Below are positions 1 through 9,519 of a stretch of DNA of 64,000 bases, piece after piece. Source of the DNA: Nitrosovibrio sp. Nv4 (GTDB lineage: Bacteria; Pseudomonadota; Gammaproteobacteria; Burkholderiales; Nitrosomonadaceae); NCBI RefSeq assembly GCF_900215485.1, contig NZ_OCMZ01000002.1, positions 310,001 through 374,000 on the forward strand, in the 5' to 3' direction. The notes beneath the pieces are model-generated. The model did not search any database. It was not told the DNA's origin and saw only the letters and a list, made by a program, of their open reading frames with translations. Made by a program: the position numbers and the translations under genes. The first letter of the stretch is position 1; every line of letters starts with the position of its first letter.

Positions 1-835
1 CTTCACCGTCGAGTTCGGCGATGCCGCGGCGTTCTTCCGGAACCAGTTCCACCCGGGCGATATCGCGCAACAGCACCGGGGTGCCCTTTTCCACCTTCAC
101 AACGAGATTTTCAAGATCACCGATACCGCGCAGATAGCCCTTGCCGCGCACCATGTATTCGGTTTCCGCCATCTCGATAACGCGTCCACCGACGTCCCGG
201 TTACTCACTGCGATAACCTCGCTCACTTTCTTGAGCGGTATGCCGTAGGCTTGTAGCTGCCGAGGGTCTACCGTAACCTGGTAGCTTCGTACAAATCCAC
301 CTACACTGGCGATTTCCGACACGCCCTCCGCCGCGGTCAACTGGTAACGCAAGAACCAGTCCTGCAGGGCGCGCAACTCATCCAGCGTCCGGTTCCTGGC
401 CGTGACAACATATTGGTAAACCCACCCCACCCCGGTTGCATCCGGGCCGAGCGAAGGCCTGACATTGTTGGGCAGACGGCTCGCGGCGAAACTCAGGTAT
501 TCCAAGACCCGCGAGCGAGCCCAATAGATATCGGTGCCGTCTTCGAAGATGACATAGACAAACGACGCACCGAAGTTGGATAGCCCGCGCACTACCTTCG
601 ATTTCGGCACGCTCAGCATCGCGGTGGTGAGCGGATAGGTAACCTGGTCCTCGACGACCTGCGGCGCCTGCCCCGGATATTCCGTATAAATGATGACCTG
701 CACGTCCGAGAGATCCGGAATCGCGTCGATCGGCGTCTTCCATACCGAATACACACCCCCAGTCGCCAGAATAAATGTTCCAATCAACACCAGGAAGATA
801 TGTCGCACGGACCATTCGATGATATTTCCTACCAC
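1..835 (-). CDS. cusA: Heavy-metal efflux RND pump, CusA/CzcA family (N-terminal part, cut by window start)
   Basis: Inner-membrane proton-driven pump of the HME-RND family, which exports Cu(I)/Ag(I) with a periplasmic adaptor and an outer-membrane channel. The minus-strand reading gives the family N-terminus: an IIEWSVRHIFLVLIGTF membrane helix, then the porter-domain signature IDAIPDLSDVQVIIYTEYPG and later FEDGTDIYWARSRVLEYL. About 278 residues are visible of a usual length near 1040. The chosen GTG start lies just behind the cusB stop with an AGGGA ribosome site 7-8 nt upstream; an in-frame ATG at 874, overlapping cusB, is the alternative. It is the third gene of the cus operon. Family assignment is firm; the metal is inferred from the neighbours (CusF domain on CusB). 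Confidence 0.93.
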   Translation of the reverse strand, partial: MVGNIIEWSVRHIFLVLIGTFILATGGVYSVWKTPIDAIPDLSDVQVIIYTEYPGQAPQVVEDQVTYPLTTAMLSVPKSKVVRGLSNFGASFVYVIFEDGTDIYWARSRVLEYLSFAASRLPNNVRPSLGPDATGVGWVYQYVVTARNRTLDELRALQDWFLRYQLTAAEGVSEIASVGGFVRSYQVTVDPRQLQAYGIPLKKVSEVIAVSNRDVGGRVIEMAETEYMVRGKGYLRGIGDLENLVVKVEKGTPVLLRDIARVELVPEERRGIAELDGE

Positions 836-836
836 C

Positions 837-2519
837 TCAGTGTTCCCTGTGATCGTTGCTGCCTGGACGGGCATCAGGGCTATCCTGGCTCGGCTGGATA
901 CGGGTGATCACGTATTCACCAGCTGATTTTTCGGTTATTTCGAAAGCAATGTTCTGGCCCGGTCTCAACGCCTGGAGCAATGCGGGTTCAGAGACCCGAA
1001 AGTCCATTGTCATTTCTGCCCACTTAAGGCTGGGGATAGGGCGATGCGCAATTCTTATTGTCGCATTAGCCCGGTCGATCGCTTCAATGATGCCTTCGCC
1101 GCGATGAATCGCTGACGGAGGGGGAGATACAGAGGCTGCGGGAGACGAGCCGGACGCGGCTTGCTGCTTCTCACCCGGCTCCTCCGGCTCTTCAGGCATT
1201 GAACCGTTGCCGCTGTGGCCGAAGCCGCTCAGTGCCGCCCTGAGGTTGCTTTCCGCATCAATCAGAAAATTAGCTTTCACCACAACCCTTTCCCCGGCCT
1301 CCAGTCCGCTCACTACTTCATCATAGCCATCGCCATGGGCGCCGAGTTTTACCTCCCTCGGCTCAAACCGGCCTCCGCCGAGATCAACCAGTACCAACTG
1401 CCGCGTACCGGTTGCCAGCACTGCCGACTCGGGCACGGCGAGTACCTTGTCTTTGCGGTGGGAGGAAGCTAATTTCACTCTTCCATACATGGCCGGTTTG
1501 AGCAGCCCTTGCATGTTGGGCAGTTCGATTCGTACCCTGGCGGTACGCGTGTCAGGATTTACTGTCGGGTAGATGAACGTCACCCTGCCGTTGAATATTT
1601 TGTCCGGATACGCGTCGATGCTGATGATGGCGGCGTCGCCCCGACTAATCATGGCAAGGTCCTGTTCGAACACATCCACCAGTATCCAGACGTGGGAGAG
1701 ATCAGCAATCTGATACAGCATCTCTCCGGGCATGAAGCGCTGCCCCTGAACGGCATTCTTTTCCAGCACAACACCGCTCGCCGGAGAGTGCAATGTAAAG
1801 CGTTGCCTGATCCGGCCTTCCTGCTGAAGTATGCGCAGATCGGCCTCCGGGATATCCCAGTTGCGCAGTCTCTGCAAGGCGCTCTCGGCCAATCGCTCCA
1901 TTCCCGCCTGAACCTCGAGGCCACCTCCTTCGACCAATTGGGTCCCTTTTCGGGCGACGAGATATTCGTGTTGCGCCGTAATCAGGTCGGGGCTGTATAC
2001 ATCCATCAGTGCATCGCCCTTTTTTACCCCTTGCCCGGTAGTGTTGACGTAGAGCCTCTCGATCCAGCCTTCGAATCGGGGCGCCACGGTGTGCAATCGT
2101 CCCTCATCTGCCTGCACTGTCGATACTGCTCGCACGGTACGGGCGAGTTCACGCAGCACGACGGCCTCGGTTCTCACACCCAGTTTTTGTATTTTTTCTA
2201 CACTGATTTTTACTTCCAGATTGCCAGGCGCGGGTTCTTCGCCTTCATAGACCGGGATATAGTCCATGCCCATCGGATCTTTCTTCGGCAAGGGTGACGT
2301 GTCCGGCAGCCCCATCGGGTTGCGGTAATAGAGGATCTTCCCTTCAGTTTTTCCCTTAGTTTTTCCCTTAGTTTTCCCCTTGATCTTCCCATCGTTCGAC
2401 TCCTCGCCGGACGAGTTAACCGCAGAGGTCGCGGATTGGCTCATACCCCACCAATATCCCGCCGCCAGGGTGACTCCCGTCAGGGCAATAAAAACGATCA
2501 GTTTGACGGCCAATTTCAT
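837..2519 (-). CDS. cusB: Copper/silver efflux periplasmic adaptor CusB with fused C-terminal CusF-like domain
   Basis: Membrane-fusion protein bridging the RND pump and the outer-membrane channel. Start chosen at MKLAVKLIVFIALTG, preceded by an AAGGAG site; an upstream in-frame extension lacks signal-like sequence. Order of parts in the 560-residue protein: a membrane anchor (residues 4-24); a lysine/threonine-rich linker of KGKT repeats near 48-60; a heavy-metal-binding motif (YRNPMGLPDTSPLPKKDPMG), then MDYIPVYEG; barrel-sandwich and alpha-hairpin domains; and a last ~70 residues resembling CusF, with the copper-contacting Trp and Met positions (SLKWAEMTMDF). CusF is usually a separate metallochaperone, so the fusion delivers Cu(I)/Ag(I) directly at the adaptor. 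It lies 10 nt downstream of the outer-membrane gene and next to cusA. Confidence 0.93.
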   Translation of the reverse strand: MKLAVKLIVFIALTGVTLAAGYWWGMSQSATSAVNSSGEESNDGKIKGKTKGKTKGKTEGKILYYRNPMGLPDTSPLPKKDPMGMDYIPVYEGEEPAPGNLEVKISVEKIQKLGVRTEAVVLRELARTVRAVSTVQADEGRLHTVAPRFEGWIERLYVNTTGQGVKKGDALMDVYSPDLITAQHEYLVARKGTQLVEGGGLEVQAGMERLAESALQRLRNWDIPEADLRILQQEGRIRQRFTLHSPASGVVLEKNAVQGQRFMPGEMLYQIADLSHVWILVDVFEQDLAMISRGDAAIISIDAYPDKIFNGRVTFIYPTVNPDTRTARVRIELPNMQGLLKPAMYGRVKLASSHRKDKVLAVPESAVLATGTRQLVLVDLGGGRFEPREVKLGAHGDGYDEVVSGLEAGERVVVKANFLIDAESNLRAALSGFGHSGNGSMPEEPEEPGEKQQAASGSSPAASVSPPPSAIHRGEGIIEAIDRANATIRIAHRPIPSLKWAEMTMDFRVSEPALLQALRPGQNIAFEITEKSAGEYVITRIQPSQDSPDARPGSNDHREH

Positions 2520-2529
2520 GTGCGCTCCT

Positions 2530-3909
2530 TCACATGCGTTCCTCGGGGATGGCAGGCAGGTGGATCGGCGATTTACCGGTAAGCAGATCGATTTCCGCCA
2601 GCGCCTTGTTGTAGCTGGCCACAGCCGTCGCCAGGCTGATTTCATAGTTAAATACTGTCATCCGGCCGTCGAGCAGTGTCATGAAATCCACTCGATTGAC
2701 CCGATAGGCCGCCAGCGCGGATTCAACTGTAAGCCGGGCCTGCGGCAGGATGGAGGTCTGGTATAGCTGCGCTGATTTCAGACTTTGCTGGGCCACTGCT
2801 ATCTGCTGGCGGAGTCTGGCGGTAACCTCATTGCGCTGTGCCTGATACAGACTCAAGGTCTGATTGCGCATTGCCAGCGACTCCGCTTCGCGTGGCGCGA
2901 GTTTGCTGCCGCGCCATACCGGTAGATTGATGGCCACCGTCAGGCTCACCATGTCGGGTCTTCGCGTGTTGTCCAGCATGTTGTCGCGTTGGCCGTACGA
3001 CATGCGCACGTCGAAGTCTGGGTAATAATTTTTGCGTGTCAGTTCCAGCGCTTTGTCGTTGCGCGCAACGAGACTTTGCAGTGCCAGCAATTGCGGACGC
3101 TGCGTCAGAGCGGTTTCACGCAAGGATTCCAGATTCAGGGTTTCTTCCTGCAATTGCGGGGGCGCAGGTATTGGTGCGGCAATATTTCCACTGCGGCCCA
3201 GCGCGCGAATAAGCTCTGCTTCGATCGTCGGCCGTTCCCGTTCGAGCCTGAGCAGCTCGTCCATCATTTTCGATACCTGCGTCTGAGCCTTTAGTACGTC
3301 GGCCTGGTTTCCTCGCCCCACCTCGTAGTGGTCCTCGGCGAGGTGCAGGAACTCCTCCAGGATCAGCTTGTTTTTCTCAACCAGATGAATTACTTCGAGC
3401 GTGAGGCCCAGATCTGTATAAGCAGTCCTGATGTCTCGCGCTACCCGGTTCACGGTTTCCTCGTAACCGTAATCGACCGCCTCGGCGTCCTTGGCTGCAA
3501 CGTCCTTCCGCAAACCTCGTTTTCCGGGAAAGGGCAGGCGCTGAGATAAGCCGATCATTTTCATGGTCATGTCTTCACGATTGAAAGTCGACGATGCCAA
3601 TGGCGCATTGATCACTCCCGCTTCGAGGACCGGATCATCGAGCGCTTCCGCAGGCGATATTCTATGGTGGGCCGCTTCGCGTTCCTGCAGAGCACCCTGA
3701 ATTTCCGGATTATTCTCCAAGGCTTCGGCAATCAGGGGAGCCAGGGGAGTAAAGCTTCCGGTATTTGATGCCGCGAAAGTTTCCATGGGTAGTTCGGTGA
3801 CAGCTCGCGCAGGCGCTACTGTGCCTGCTCTACTCGAGATTTCGCTTTGGGCATTTACCGGAAGCACGACAACGGCAAGCGCTGCCGCGATGATTCCGCT
3901 GAGAATCAT
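2530..3909 (-). CDS. cusC: Outer-membrane efflux channel, TolC/CusC family
   Basis: 459-residue outer-membrane channel of the tripartite copper/silver exporter. A signal peptide (MILSGIIAAALAVVVLPVNA) is followed by two OEP repeats rich in amphipathic helices (AEALENNPEIQGALQEREA near residue 62; LRETALTQRPQLLALQSL near 265). There is no lipobox cysteine, unlike E. coli CusC, so it is probably a non-lipidated TolC-type channel. The start has an AAGGGG ribosome site 5 nt upstream and overlaps the stop of a 34-codon micro-ORF. It is the first gene of the operon cusC-cusB-cusA on the minus strand. Confidence 0.92.
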   Translation of the reverse strand: MILSGIIAAALAVVVLPVNAQSEISSRAGTVAPARAVTELPMETFAASNTGSFTPLAPLIAEALENNPEIQGALQEREAAHHRISPAEALDDPVLEAGVINAPLASSTFNREDMTMKMIGLSQRLPFPGKRGLRKDVAAKDAEAVDYGYEETVNRVARDIRTAYTDLGLTLEVIHLVEKNKLILEEFLHLAEDHYEVGRGNQADVLKAQTQVSKMMDELLRLERERPTIEAELIRALGRSGNIAAPIPAPPQLQEETLNLESLRETALTQRPQLLALQSLVARNDKALELTRKNYYPDFDVRMSYGQRDNMLDNTRRPDMVSLTVAINLPVWRGSKLAPREAESLAMRNQTLSLYQAQRNEVTARLRQQIAVAQQSLKSAQLYQTSILPQARLTVESALAAYRVNRVDFMTLLDGRMTVFNYEISLATAVASYNKALAEIDLLTGKSPIHLPAIPEERM

Positions 3910-4010
3910 TCCAACCCCTTAGTGCGAAGGATTTGGTCTGCATGAGCCAAGGCAGGGATACGTACAGGTAAGCGCGCCAGTTGCAACGCAGCAGAGAATG
4001 GAATAATCAT
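3906..4010 (-). CDS. 34-codon micro-ORF translationally coupled to cusC (possible leader peptide)
   Basis: Short minus-strand reading frame whose ATG is preceded by a strong GGAGG site 5 nt away and whose TGA overlaps the cusC ATG (ATGA). Peptide begins MIIPFSAALQLARLPVR and ends RTKGLE. No recognisable domain. The strong ribosome site and stop/start overlap suggest a translated leader that couples ribosomes into cusC, but a simple chance frame is possible. Confidence 0.4.
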   Translation of the reverse strand: MIIPFSAALQLARLPVRIPALAHADQILRTKGLE

Positions 4011-4178
4011 TATGACCTCCTCGAAGTTTGCGCCAGGATTATTTATTTTGCATAGAGGCAGCTACTGCGGTTGCGATCCGGCAAACCTTTGTGCAGCAAG
4101 AGCATGCGGTTCCGATGCAAGGTAATACGAATAAAACGTTCAGTTGCCTATTTCAGGCAGGTTCCGGGTGTTGCGAGA

Positions 4179-4580
4179 TCAAACGAGAGGGGGACGTTGT
4201 GGTTGCTGAAGAATGAATGAGGAAAAGCGGGAATTGGAAGAGATGGCGTAAGAAAATCCGCCGGCGAAATTGAGGGATGAGGCCGCCGGAGGCAACCCGT
4301 TGCCGCTTATATGACAAACAACCCCATCACAGGACAGCGTAAAATCCTCCTCCCCGGCGCCATCATCGTTGCCAGCATGACTGTTGCTGTCATGCTGGCT
4401 ACAGGCAATCAGAGTTGGCATGGCGGAAGAGATTTGAGTTTCGAGCCCGGCTGGCATATTTTTGGCTTGTGCGCATAGCGGCATGATCGCGGCCAGTGCG
4501 GTTTGCAGTGGCAGCGCCAGCATGATTAGAATCGATATAAATGTACTTGCACGCAACTTCATGTTTTCCAGTATGCGCAT
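4179..4580 (-). CDS. Small secreted Cys-containing protein upstream of the cus operon
   Basis: 133-residue protein on the same strand as the cus operon, 170 nt upstream of the micro-ORF. It has a signal peptide (MKLRASTFISILIMLALPLQTALA, from the internal Met7; the upstream ATG used here has an AGGAG only 2 nt away, so the start may be 4562). The mature part has cysteines in MPLCAQ, LIACSQHDSNSH and SCDGVVCH, with several His residues, which could bind metal. Comparable small periplasmic proteins often precede copper/zinc efflux operons in betaproteobacteria; a direct function is not known. Periplasmic location is inferred. Confidence 0.7.
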   Translation of the reverse strand: MRILENMKLRASTFISILIMLALPLQTALAAIMPLCAQAKNMPAGLETQISSAMPTLIACSQHDSNSHAGNDDGAGEEDFTLSCDGVVCHISGNGLPPAASSLNFAGGFSYAISSNSRFSSFILQQPQRPPLV

Positions 4581-4943
4581 CTCTCCTGCTTAGAGCAACT
4601 ACTATTGCAACTACTATTGCTTAAGCCAGTCTTCATCCTGATTGCCGAATTCCGCGGTCCTTCCGGATGTTGATTTATCATAGTAGAAAGGCAGATAAAA
4701 GCAAGTCGAGCGAACCGGCCGCACCATAACGATCAATCCTGCATAAAACAGCTCATGTCAGGGTGGATGGGGTAAAGTGCAATCCATCAGAACTCATCTG
4801 ACGCATCAACCATGATCAAACTCTGGCGTAATTCTTTCAAGCGCAGTCATTTTTTTAGCCTTGGCGCGGACTGATGGGCCGGGCTTCGCTTCTCCGCCCT
4901 ATGATCATCTCATTGAACAAATCTACCCTGGAAAATACCTATC
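4581..4943. other. Divergent intergenic region between cus operon and ppk2
   Basis: 363 nt without a supported gene. It separates the minus-strand copper operon from plus-strand ppk2, so both promoters, and probably a copper-responsive operator, should lie here. No operator could be picked out with confidence. A 20-codon frame starting at 4812 has no support. Confidence 0.5.
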
Positions 4944-5750
4944 ATGAGTAAAAAAGCGGATAAAAAGGACAAAGATACGCCTCCTTCGGAAATATCCAAA
5001 GAAGCCTATGAGGACACGCTATACAAACTGCAAATTGAACTCGTAAAGCTGCAGCGGCACTTCATCAAACATGATGACAGGATTCTGGTTATCTTCGAGG
5101 GTCGGGATGCGGCTGGGAAGGACGGTACGATCAAGCGCATCACTCAGCATCTGAGTCCGCGGGAAACGCGTGTGGTTGCTCTCGGCAAACCAACGGACCG
5201 GGACCGCAACACATGGTATTTTCAGCGTTACGTTCAATATCTGCCCGCAGCGCAGGAACTCGTGATATTCAACCGGAGCTGGTACAACCGGGCAGGAGTG
5301 GAGCGGGTAATGCGCTTTTGCACAGACGCCGAGTACGATGAATTCATGAACTCGGTGGTTGAGTTCGAGCTTATGCTGATCCGCTCGGGCATCAAGCTCC
5401 TCAAGTATTACCTGGACATCAGTAAAGCCGAACAGGAAAAACGGCTGGACGAGCGCAAGAAGGATCCGCTTGCGCAATGGAAAATTAGCGGTCTGGACGA
5501 ATTTGCATTGAAAAAATGGGATGAATACAGTCTGGCGCGCGACAAAATGCTTGCTCATACTCACAATCTCATAACGCCGTGGATTATCGTGCATGCCGAT
5601 AACAAGCCGCTGACGCGATTGAATGTCATCAAGGATATGCTCAGCCGGCTGGATTACGGAGATAAGGACGAGCGACTCATTCTGCCAGACACGCAGATCG
5701 TAACGACGTTTGCCGCCTCGCTTATAGAAGAAGGTCTGCTCGCGTCGTAA
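4944..5750 (+). CDS. ppk2: Polyphosphate kinase 2 (PPK2 family)
   Basis: 268-residue cytoplasmic kinase that transfers phosphate between polyphosphate and nucleoside di/triphosphates. A Walker A-like loop GRDAAGKDG lies at residues 53-61, the Walker B region VIFNRSWYNRAGVERVM at about 107-123, and the lid LDERKKDPLAQWKIS follows in the C-terminal half. Length fits single-domain class I PPK2. The lysine-rich N-terminus (MSKKADKKDKDTPPSE) is a flexible extension typical of the family. It appears to be a single-gene unit. Whether it favours GDP/ADP phosphorylation or the reverse cannot be told from sequence. Confidence 0.95.
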   Translation: MSKKADKKDKDTPPSEISKEAYEDTLYKLQIELVKLQRHFIKHDDRILVIFEGRDAAGKDGTIKRITQHLSPRETRVVALGKPTDRDRNTWYFQRYVQYLPAAQELVIFNRSWYNRAGVERVMRFCTDAEYDEFMNSVVEFELMLIRSGIKLLKYYLDISKAEQEKRLDERKKDPLAQWKISGLDEFALKKWDEYSLARDKMLAHTHNLITPWIIVHADNKPLTRLNVIKDMLSRLDYGDKDERLILPDTQIVTTFAASLIEEGLLAS

Positions 5751-6480
5751 GAAAACAAAGACCGGGAGACAAGAGCAAAACAAGCGAAACCATAAATATA
5801 AAGGCGTCAAACCAAGGACTGAAAAGGCAGCGTAACAGTCGATAAACGCTTAGGTCTGATGCGCTCGCCCGCAGTCTGGCTACAAAACGCCGTTAACAAT
5901 AAAAAAATGGCAGCCGTGGCGTGAGGCGACTAGCGTAATTTTGGTTTATAGTATTTTTTGCTCAGCAAGAAGAATTGGCAGTACGGTTTCTATACCCTCG
6001 AGCTTGCCACACCGCTCCAAATAGGGAGCGGCAACATCTCTTATCCAAGATCCGTTAGAAGGTACAGCTGGGTGCGTCCTCCTCCCCGATGGATGCGTTG
6101 CCAGCCGCAATAATTCTTCGGCTTCTCAAGGTCTCAAGATGTCGCCGCATTCGTTTGCATGACGCATGGCCATTCTCATTCCCTTTAATTTCGGACCAGG
6201 TATCACACTCAATCGCTACAGATCTTCGAATAACCAGGTTGCATTTTACGCTGTGACTCGTTTGTCCTGATCATTCGGCGTCTGTCATAATTGTTCAGTT
6301 CTCCTGGTAGAAACACTGGAACCAAGAGAACCGTTAAAATTATCGCACATATCATGTCGTGAGACACTTTAAACATAAGAAAGTTGACAAAGTATAGAGC
6401 AAATTGGTAATCTATATTTGTGGGTCCGGACTTCCCTAATGCATTTGGCCCCGTCAACTCGGTTTGTCAGCAGGTGTCGT
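5751..6480. other. Long intergenic region with one hairpin
   Basis: 730 nt between ppk2 and a lipoprotein gene with no convincing coding frame on either strand. An imperfectly placed hairpin, CCGCTCC (6012-6018) with GGAGCGG (6025-6031), has no T-run, so it is not a clear terminator. Nothing else recognised. Confidence 0.4.
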
Positions 6481-6933
6481 ATGAAAACAAGAAGGTTTCT
6501 GGCGATAGTATCGATGGTGTCCATACTCGGTTTTTTGGCTTCATGTGCGCCGATGAGTCCTTATGAGGCAGTCAATAGTCCCACTCTTCGTAAAACCGTT
6601 CAGAACGCCAGAACACGCAGCGACCATGATGCTTTAACGCGGCATTTTGAAAACCTGGCTGAAGAAATGCGAATTAAAGCGGCGGAGCAAAAAAAATTGC
6701 TTCAGCATTATGAGGAAAAAAGTTATCTATACGGTAGACAAGCCCAGGATCGGCAATCCCATACATGGGCTTTAATGGTCAGGTATGAGCAAGCGGCCAA
6801 GACAAGCCTGAGTAAGGCTGCCTCACATCGTCAAATCGCAGCGCAACTCGAGCCGGACGTTTATACTTCTCCTGACCGTCAAACAGCCGAGGCGGTTGAC
6901 GATACCACCAACCTCCGCTTTGGAAATAACTGA
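6481..6933 (+). CDS. Helical lipoprotein of unknown function
   Basis: 150 residues. Start chosen at MKTRRFLAIVSMVSILGFLAS, giving a short lipoprotein signal with the lipobox FLASC; the mature protein would begin at that Cys (near residue 22). The rest is highly charged and predicted helical (NLAEEMRIKAAEQKKLLQHY; YEQAAKTSLSKAASHRQIA), resembling small envelope lipoproteins with coiled-coil stretches. Longer upstream starts lack a signal sequence. No family recognised and no operon partner. Confidence 0.8.
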   Translation: MKTRRFLAIVSMVSILGFLASCAPMSPYEAVNSPTLRKTVQNARTRSDHDALTRHFENLAEEMRIKAAEQKKLLQHYEEKSYLYGRQAQDRQSHTWALMVRYEQAAKTSLSKAASHRQIAAQLEPDVYTSPDRQTAEAVDDTTNLRFGNN

Positions 6934-7063
6934 AACAATGTAAAACAACTGAGGTAAGCGTAGCGAAAAACCGTTTTTACTCTTCTTAAATCCCCGTAAG
7001 GCAAACCTCCTATGGCGAGGGCAAATCAATCAGCCCGTCGCGAGGAAGCCGTTAATCAACGAT

Positions 7064-7441
7064 ATGAAATCAGTCCGGCTAATCTGTAGGGAAATACCAT
7101 TATTGGTAAAGAGATGGCTCCCGCTAATAATTCTTGTTATCTGTACGATATTGAGCATCGCTGCGCTGAACGGACTGGCCAGGAATATCGCGCAGAAAAG
7201 GGATGTTCTCAGCGACCCCTTATGTAATCGGCTTTGGAAAAAGACATATCACATCGGGCATACATCTCATGCAAAGGACGATAATAAAAAAATGAGGAAA
7301 GGATTAAAAACCAGTTTTCTGGAAAAGCGTTTCCTGGGAGAGCCCCTCGCAACACAGCTGACTTACCTGCGCGAGAGGTCGGGGTCGCGATATTTCGTTG
7401 TGTGTTGTGATGAAAATACATTGCCCATACCTGTCAACTAG
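7064..7441 (+). CDS. Hypothetical single-pass membrane protein
   Basis: 125 residues with one clear transmembrane helix (WLPLIILVICTILSIAAL, about residues 18-35) followed by a basic region and a C-terminal tail with adjacent cysteines (FVVCCDEN). No family recognised and only a weak, distant ribosome site, so coding status is uncertain. Confidence 0.4.
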   Translation: MKSVRLICREIPLLVKRWLPLIILVICTILSIAALNGLARNIAQKRDVLSDPLCNRLWKKTYHIGHTSHAKDDNKKMRKGLKTSFLEKRFLGEPLATQLTYLRERSGSRYFVVCCDENTLPIPVN

Positions 7442-7554
7442 GTTAGACACGCCCAGGAAGTAGTTCCACAAACTGGCAACAGCAATCGGAGCTGTTAGGC
7501 AGTGCCTTACTCAAGACACTGCGTTATCATGGCGGCAGTTATCCCAGCTTCCCC

Positions 7555-9519
7555 ATGCCTAATATCGATTCTTTTTTTTCCGCCGCTGGCTCCCTCGCCC
7601 GCACTGTGCCTGCCTTCAGCGTTCGCGCGCAGCAACTGGAAATGGCGCAGGCGATAGCGGAAACCATTGCCGCAAATTCGATTCTCGTTGCCGAGGCTGG
7701 CACCGGCACAGGCAAGACCTTTGCGTATCTGGTTCCAGCGTTGCTGGCAGGCGGAAAGGTGATCATTTCCACTGGCACGAAAACGCTGCAAGATCAGCTT
7801 TTCAATCGCGACATCCCTACCGTGCGGACCGCCCTCATGGCCCCGGTCACCGTGGCTTTATTGAAAGGACGAGCCAATTACGTCTGCCATTATCATCTGG
7901 AGCGCACGATACACGATGGACGCACCCTTCCCAGCCGCGAAGAGGTGAAGTATCTGAAGCTGATCGAGCGCTATGCCTCTGTCAGCAAGACCGGGGATAA
8001 AAGCGGACTGAGCGAAGTGCCGGAAAATGCCGCGGTCTGGCAGCAGGTGACCTCCACCCGCGACAGCTGCCTTGGTTCGGAATGTTCCCATTACAAGAAT
8101 TGCTTCGTTATGGAAGCGCGCAAACAGGCACTTTCAGCAGATGTCGTGGTAGTCAACCATCATTTGTTCTTTGCTGACGTCATGCTGCGTGATGAAGGAC
8201 TGGCTGAGTTGCTTCCCACTTGCAATACCGTGATATTTGACGAAGCTCATCAATTGCCTGAAACGGCCAGCCTGTTTTTTGGCGAATCGGTGAGTACCAG
8301 TCAATTGCTGGAGCTTGCTCGTGATGCGGTGGCCGAAGCGCTGCGGGGAGCCAAGGATTTTATCGCCTTGCCCCAGGCCATCACCGAGATGGAAAAAGCA
8401 GCGCGCGATTTCCGCCTGACCATCGAAGGCGAGAATACACGAATGCCGCTGGCTGCCATAATGAGAAATGCGAGATTTGGCGGCGCGCTGGATGAGCTGC
8501 TAAAAAAACTGGGTGCTCTGGTAGAGTTACTGGAGAGCCAGGCGGAGCGCTCGGACGGACTGGAAAATTGCTGGCAACGCGCTCGTGAAATCGCCGCCAG
8601 CATAAGACGCTGGCGCGATCAGGCAGAAACGGAAGGATTCGTGCGGTGGGTAGAAGTGTTCAGTCAGGCACTGCAACTCAATGCCACGCCGCTTTCCATT
8701 GCAGAAATATTCAATAAGCAGTTGAGCGGCGGGCCACCGCGGGCATGGATATTTACCTCTGCAACCCTGTCGGTGAAGGGCGACTTCACTCATTACAACA
8801 ATGAAATGGGATTGACCGAAGGATCAAATTCCATGCGGTCGGCCTGCTGGGAGAGTCCGTTTGACTTTGCCAATCAATCACTGCTATATGTGCCAACTGG
8901 CCTGCGCGAACCCAATAGCCCAGGATATACCGAAGAAGTGGTGAAGGCAGCTCTGCCCGTATTAAAGAGCAGCCGGGGGCGTGCATTTTTCTTATGCACG
9001 AGCCTGCGGGCAATGAAGCGGGTCCACGAATTGCTGTTGGAGGCATTCAGGCAGGAGCAACTCGACTATCCCATATTGCTGCAAGGTCAGGGCTCGCGCT
9101 CCCACATGCTGGAGCGTTTTCGCAAAATGGGCAATGCCGTGCTGATCGGCAGCCAGTCCTTTTGGGAAGGCGTGGATGTGCGCGGCGAGGCGTTGTCGGT
9201 CGTGATAATCGACAAACTTCCCTTCGCTCCGCCTGATGACCCGGTGCTCGCGGCGCGTATCGACAAAATCAATAAAGAAGGGCGCAATGCCTTCATGGAA
9301 TATCAACTGCCCCGCGCTGTTATCAACCTGAAGCAGGGAGCCGGGAGGCTAATTCGCGATGAAACCGACCGTGGCGTATTGATGATCTGTGATCCTCGTC
9401 TCATCACCAAACCTTACGGCAAGAAAATCTGGCAAAGCCTGCCATCAATGAAACGCACGCGCAACATCGCAGAAGTCGAAGATTTTTTTTCAGCAAAAGA
9501 CGCCGTGGCGGGGGTATAA
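7555..9519 (+). CDS. dinG: ATP-dependent DNA helicase, DinG/XPD-like (Fe-S)
   Basis: 654-residue SF2 helicase of the DinG/YoaA group. Walker A AEAGTGTGKT lies at about residues 46-55, and the DEAH box (TVIFDEAHQLPE) at 229-232. Four cysteines between them, C111, C172, C177 and C183 (ANYVCHY; DSCLGSECSHYKNC), match the 4Fe-4S cluster of XPD-type helicases. C-terminal motifs include GSQSFWEGVDVRGE and the QGAGRLIRDETDRG motif VI. It unwinds 5'-3' and handles forks, R-loops or repair intermediates in the cytoplasm. Length is typical. It seems to be monocistronic. Confidence 0.95.
   Translation: MPNIDSFFSAAGSLARTVPAFSVRAQQLEMAQAIAETIAANSILVAEAGTGTGKTFAYLVPALLAGGKVIISTGTKTLQDQLFNRDIPTVRTALMAPVTVALLKGRANYVCHYHLERTIHDGRTLPSREEVKYLKLIERYASVSKTGDKSGLSEVPENAAVWQQVTSTRDSCLGSECSHYKNCFVMEARKQALSADVVVVNHHLFFADVMLRDEGLAELLPTCNTVIFDEAHQLPETASLFFGESVSTSQLLELARDAVAEALRGAKDFIALPQAITEMEKAARDFRLTIEGENTRMPLAAIMRNARFGGALDELLKKLGALVELLESQAERSDGLENCWQRAREIAASIRRWRDQAETEGFVRWVEVFSQALQLNATPLSIAEIFNKQLSGGPPRAWIFTSATLSVKGDFTHYNNEMGLTEGSNSMRSACWESPFDFANQSLLYVPTGLREPNSPGYTEEVVKAALPVLKSSRGRAFFLCTSLRAMKRVHELLLEAFRQEQLDYPILLQGQGSRSHMLERFRKMGNAVLIGSQSFWEGVDVRGEALSVVIIDKLPFAPPDDPVLAARIDKINKEGRNAFMEYQLPRAVINLKQGAGRLIRDETDRGVLMICDPRLITKPYGKKIWQSLPSMKRTRNIAEVEDFFSAKDAVAGV

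Noticed and set aside
1509-2297. 262-codon plus-strand frame
   Set aside because: Antisense to cusB; no recognisable content.
4801-4876. 20-codon frame upstream of ppk2
   Set aside because: Too short, weak ribosome site and no conservation evidence.
5019-5810. 263-codon minus-strand frame
   Set aside because: Shadow of ppk2, which has the Walker and lid motifs on the plus strand.
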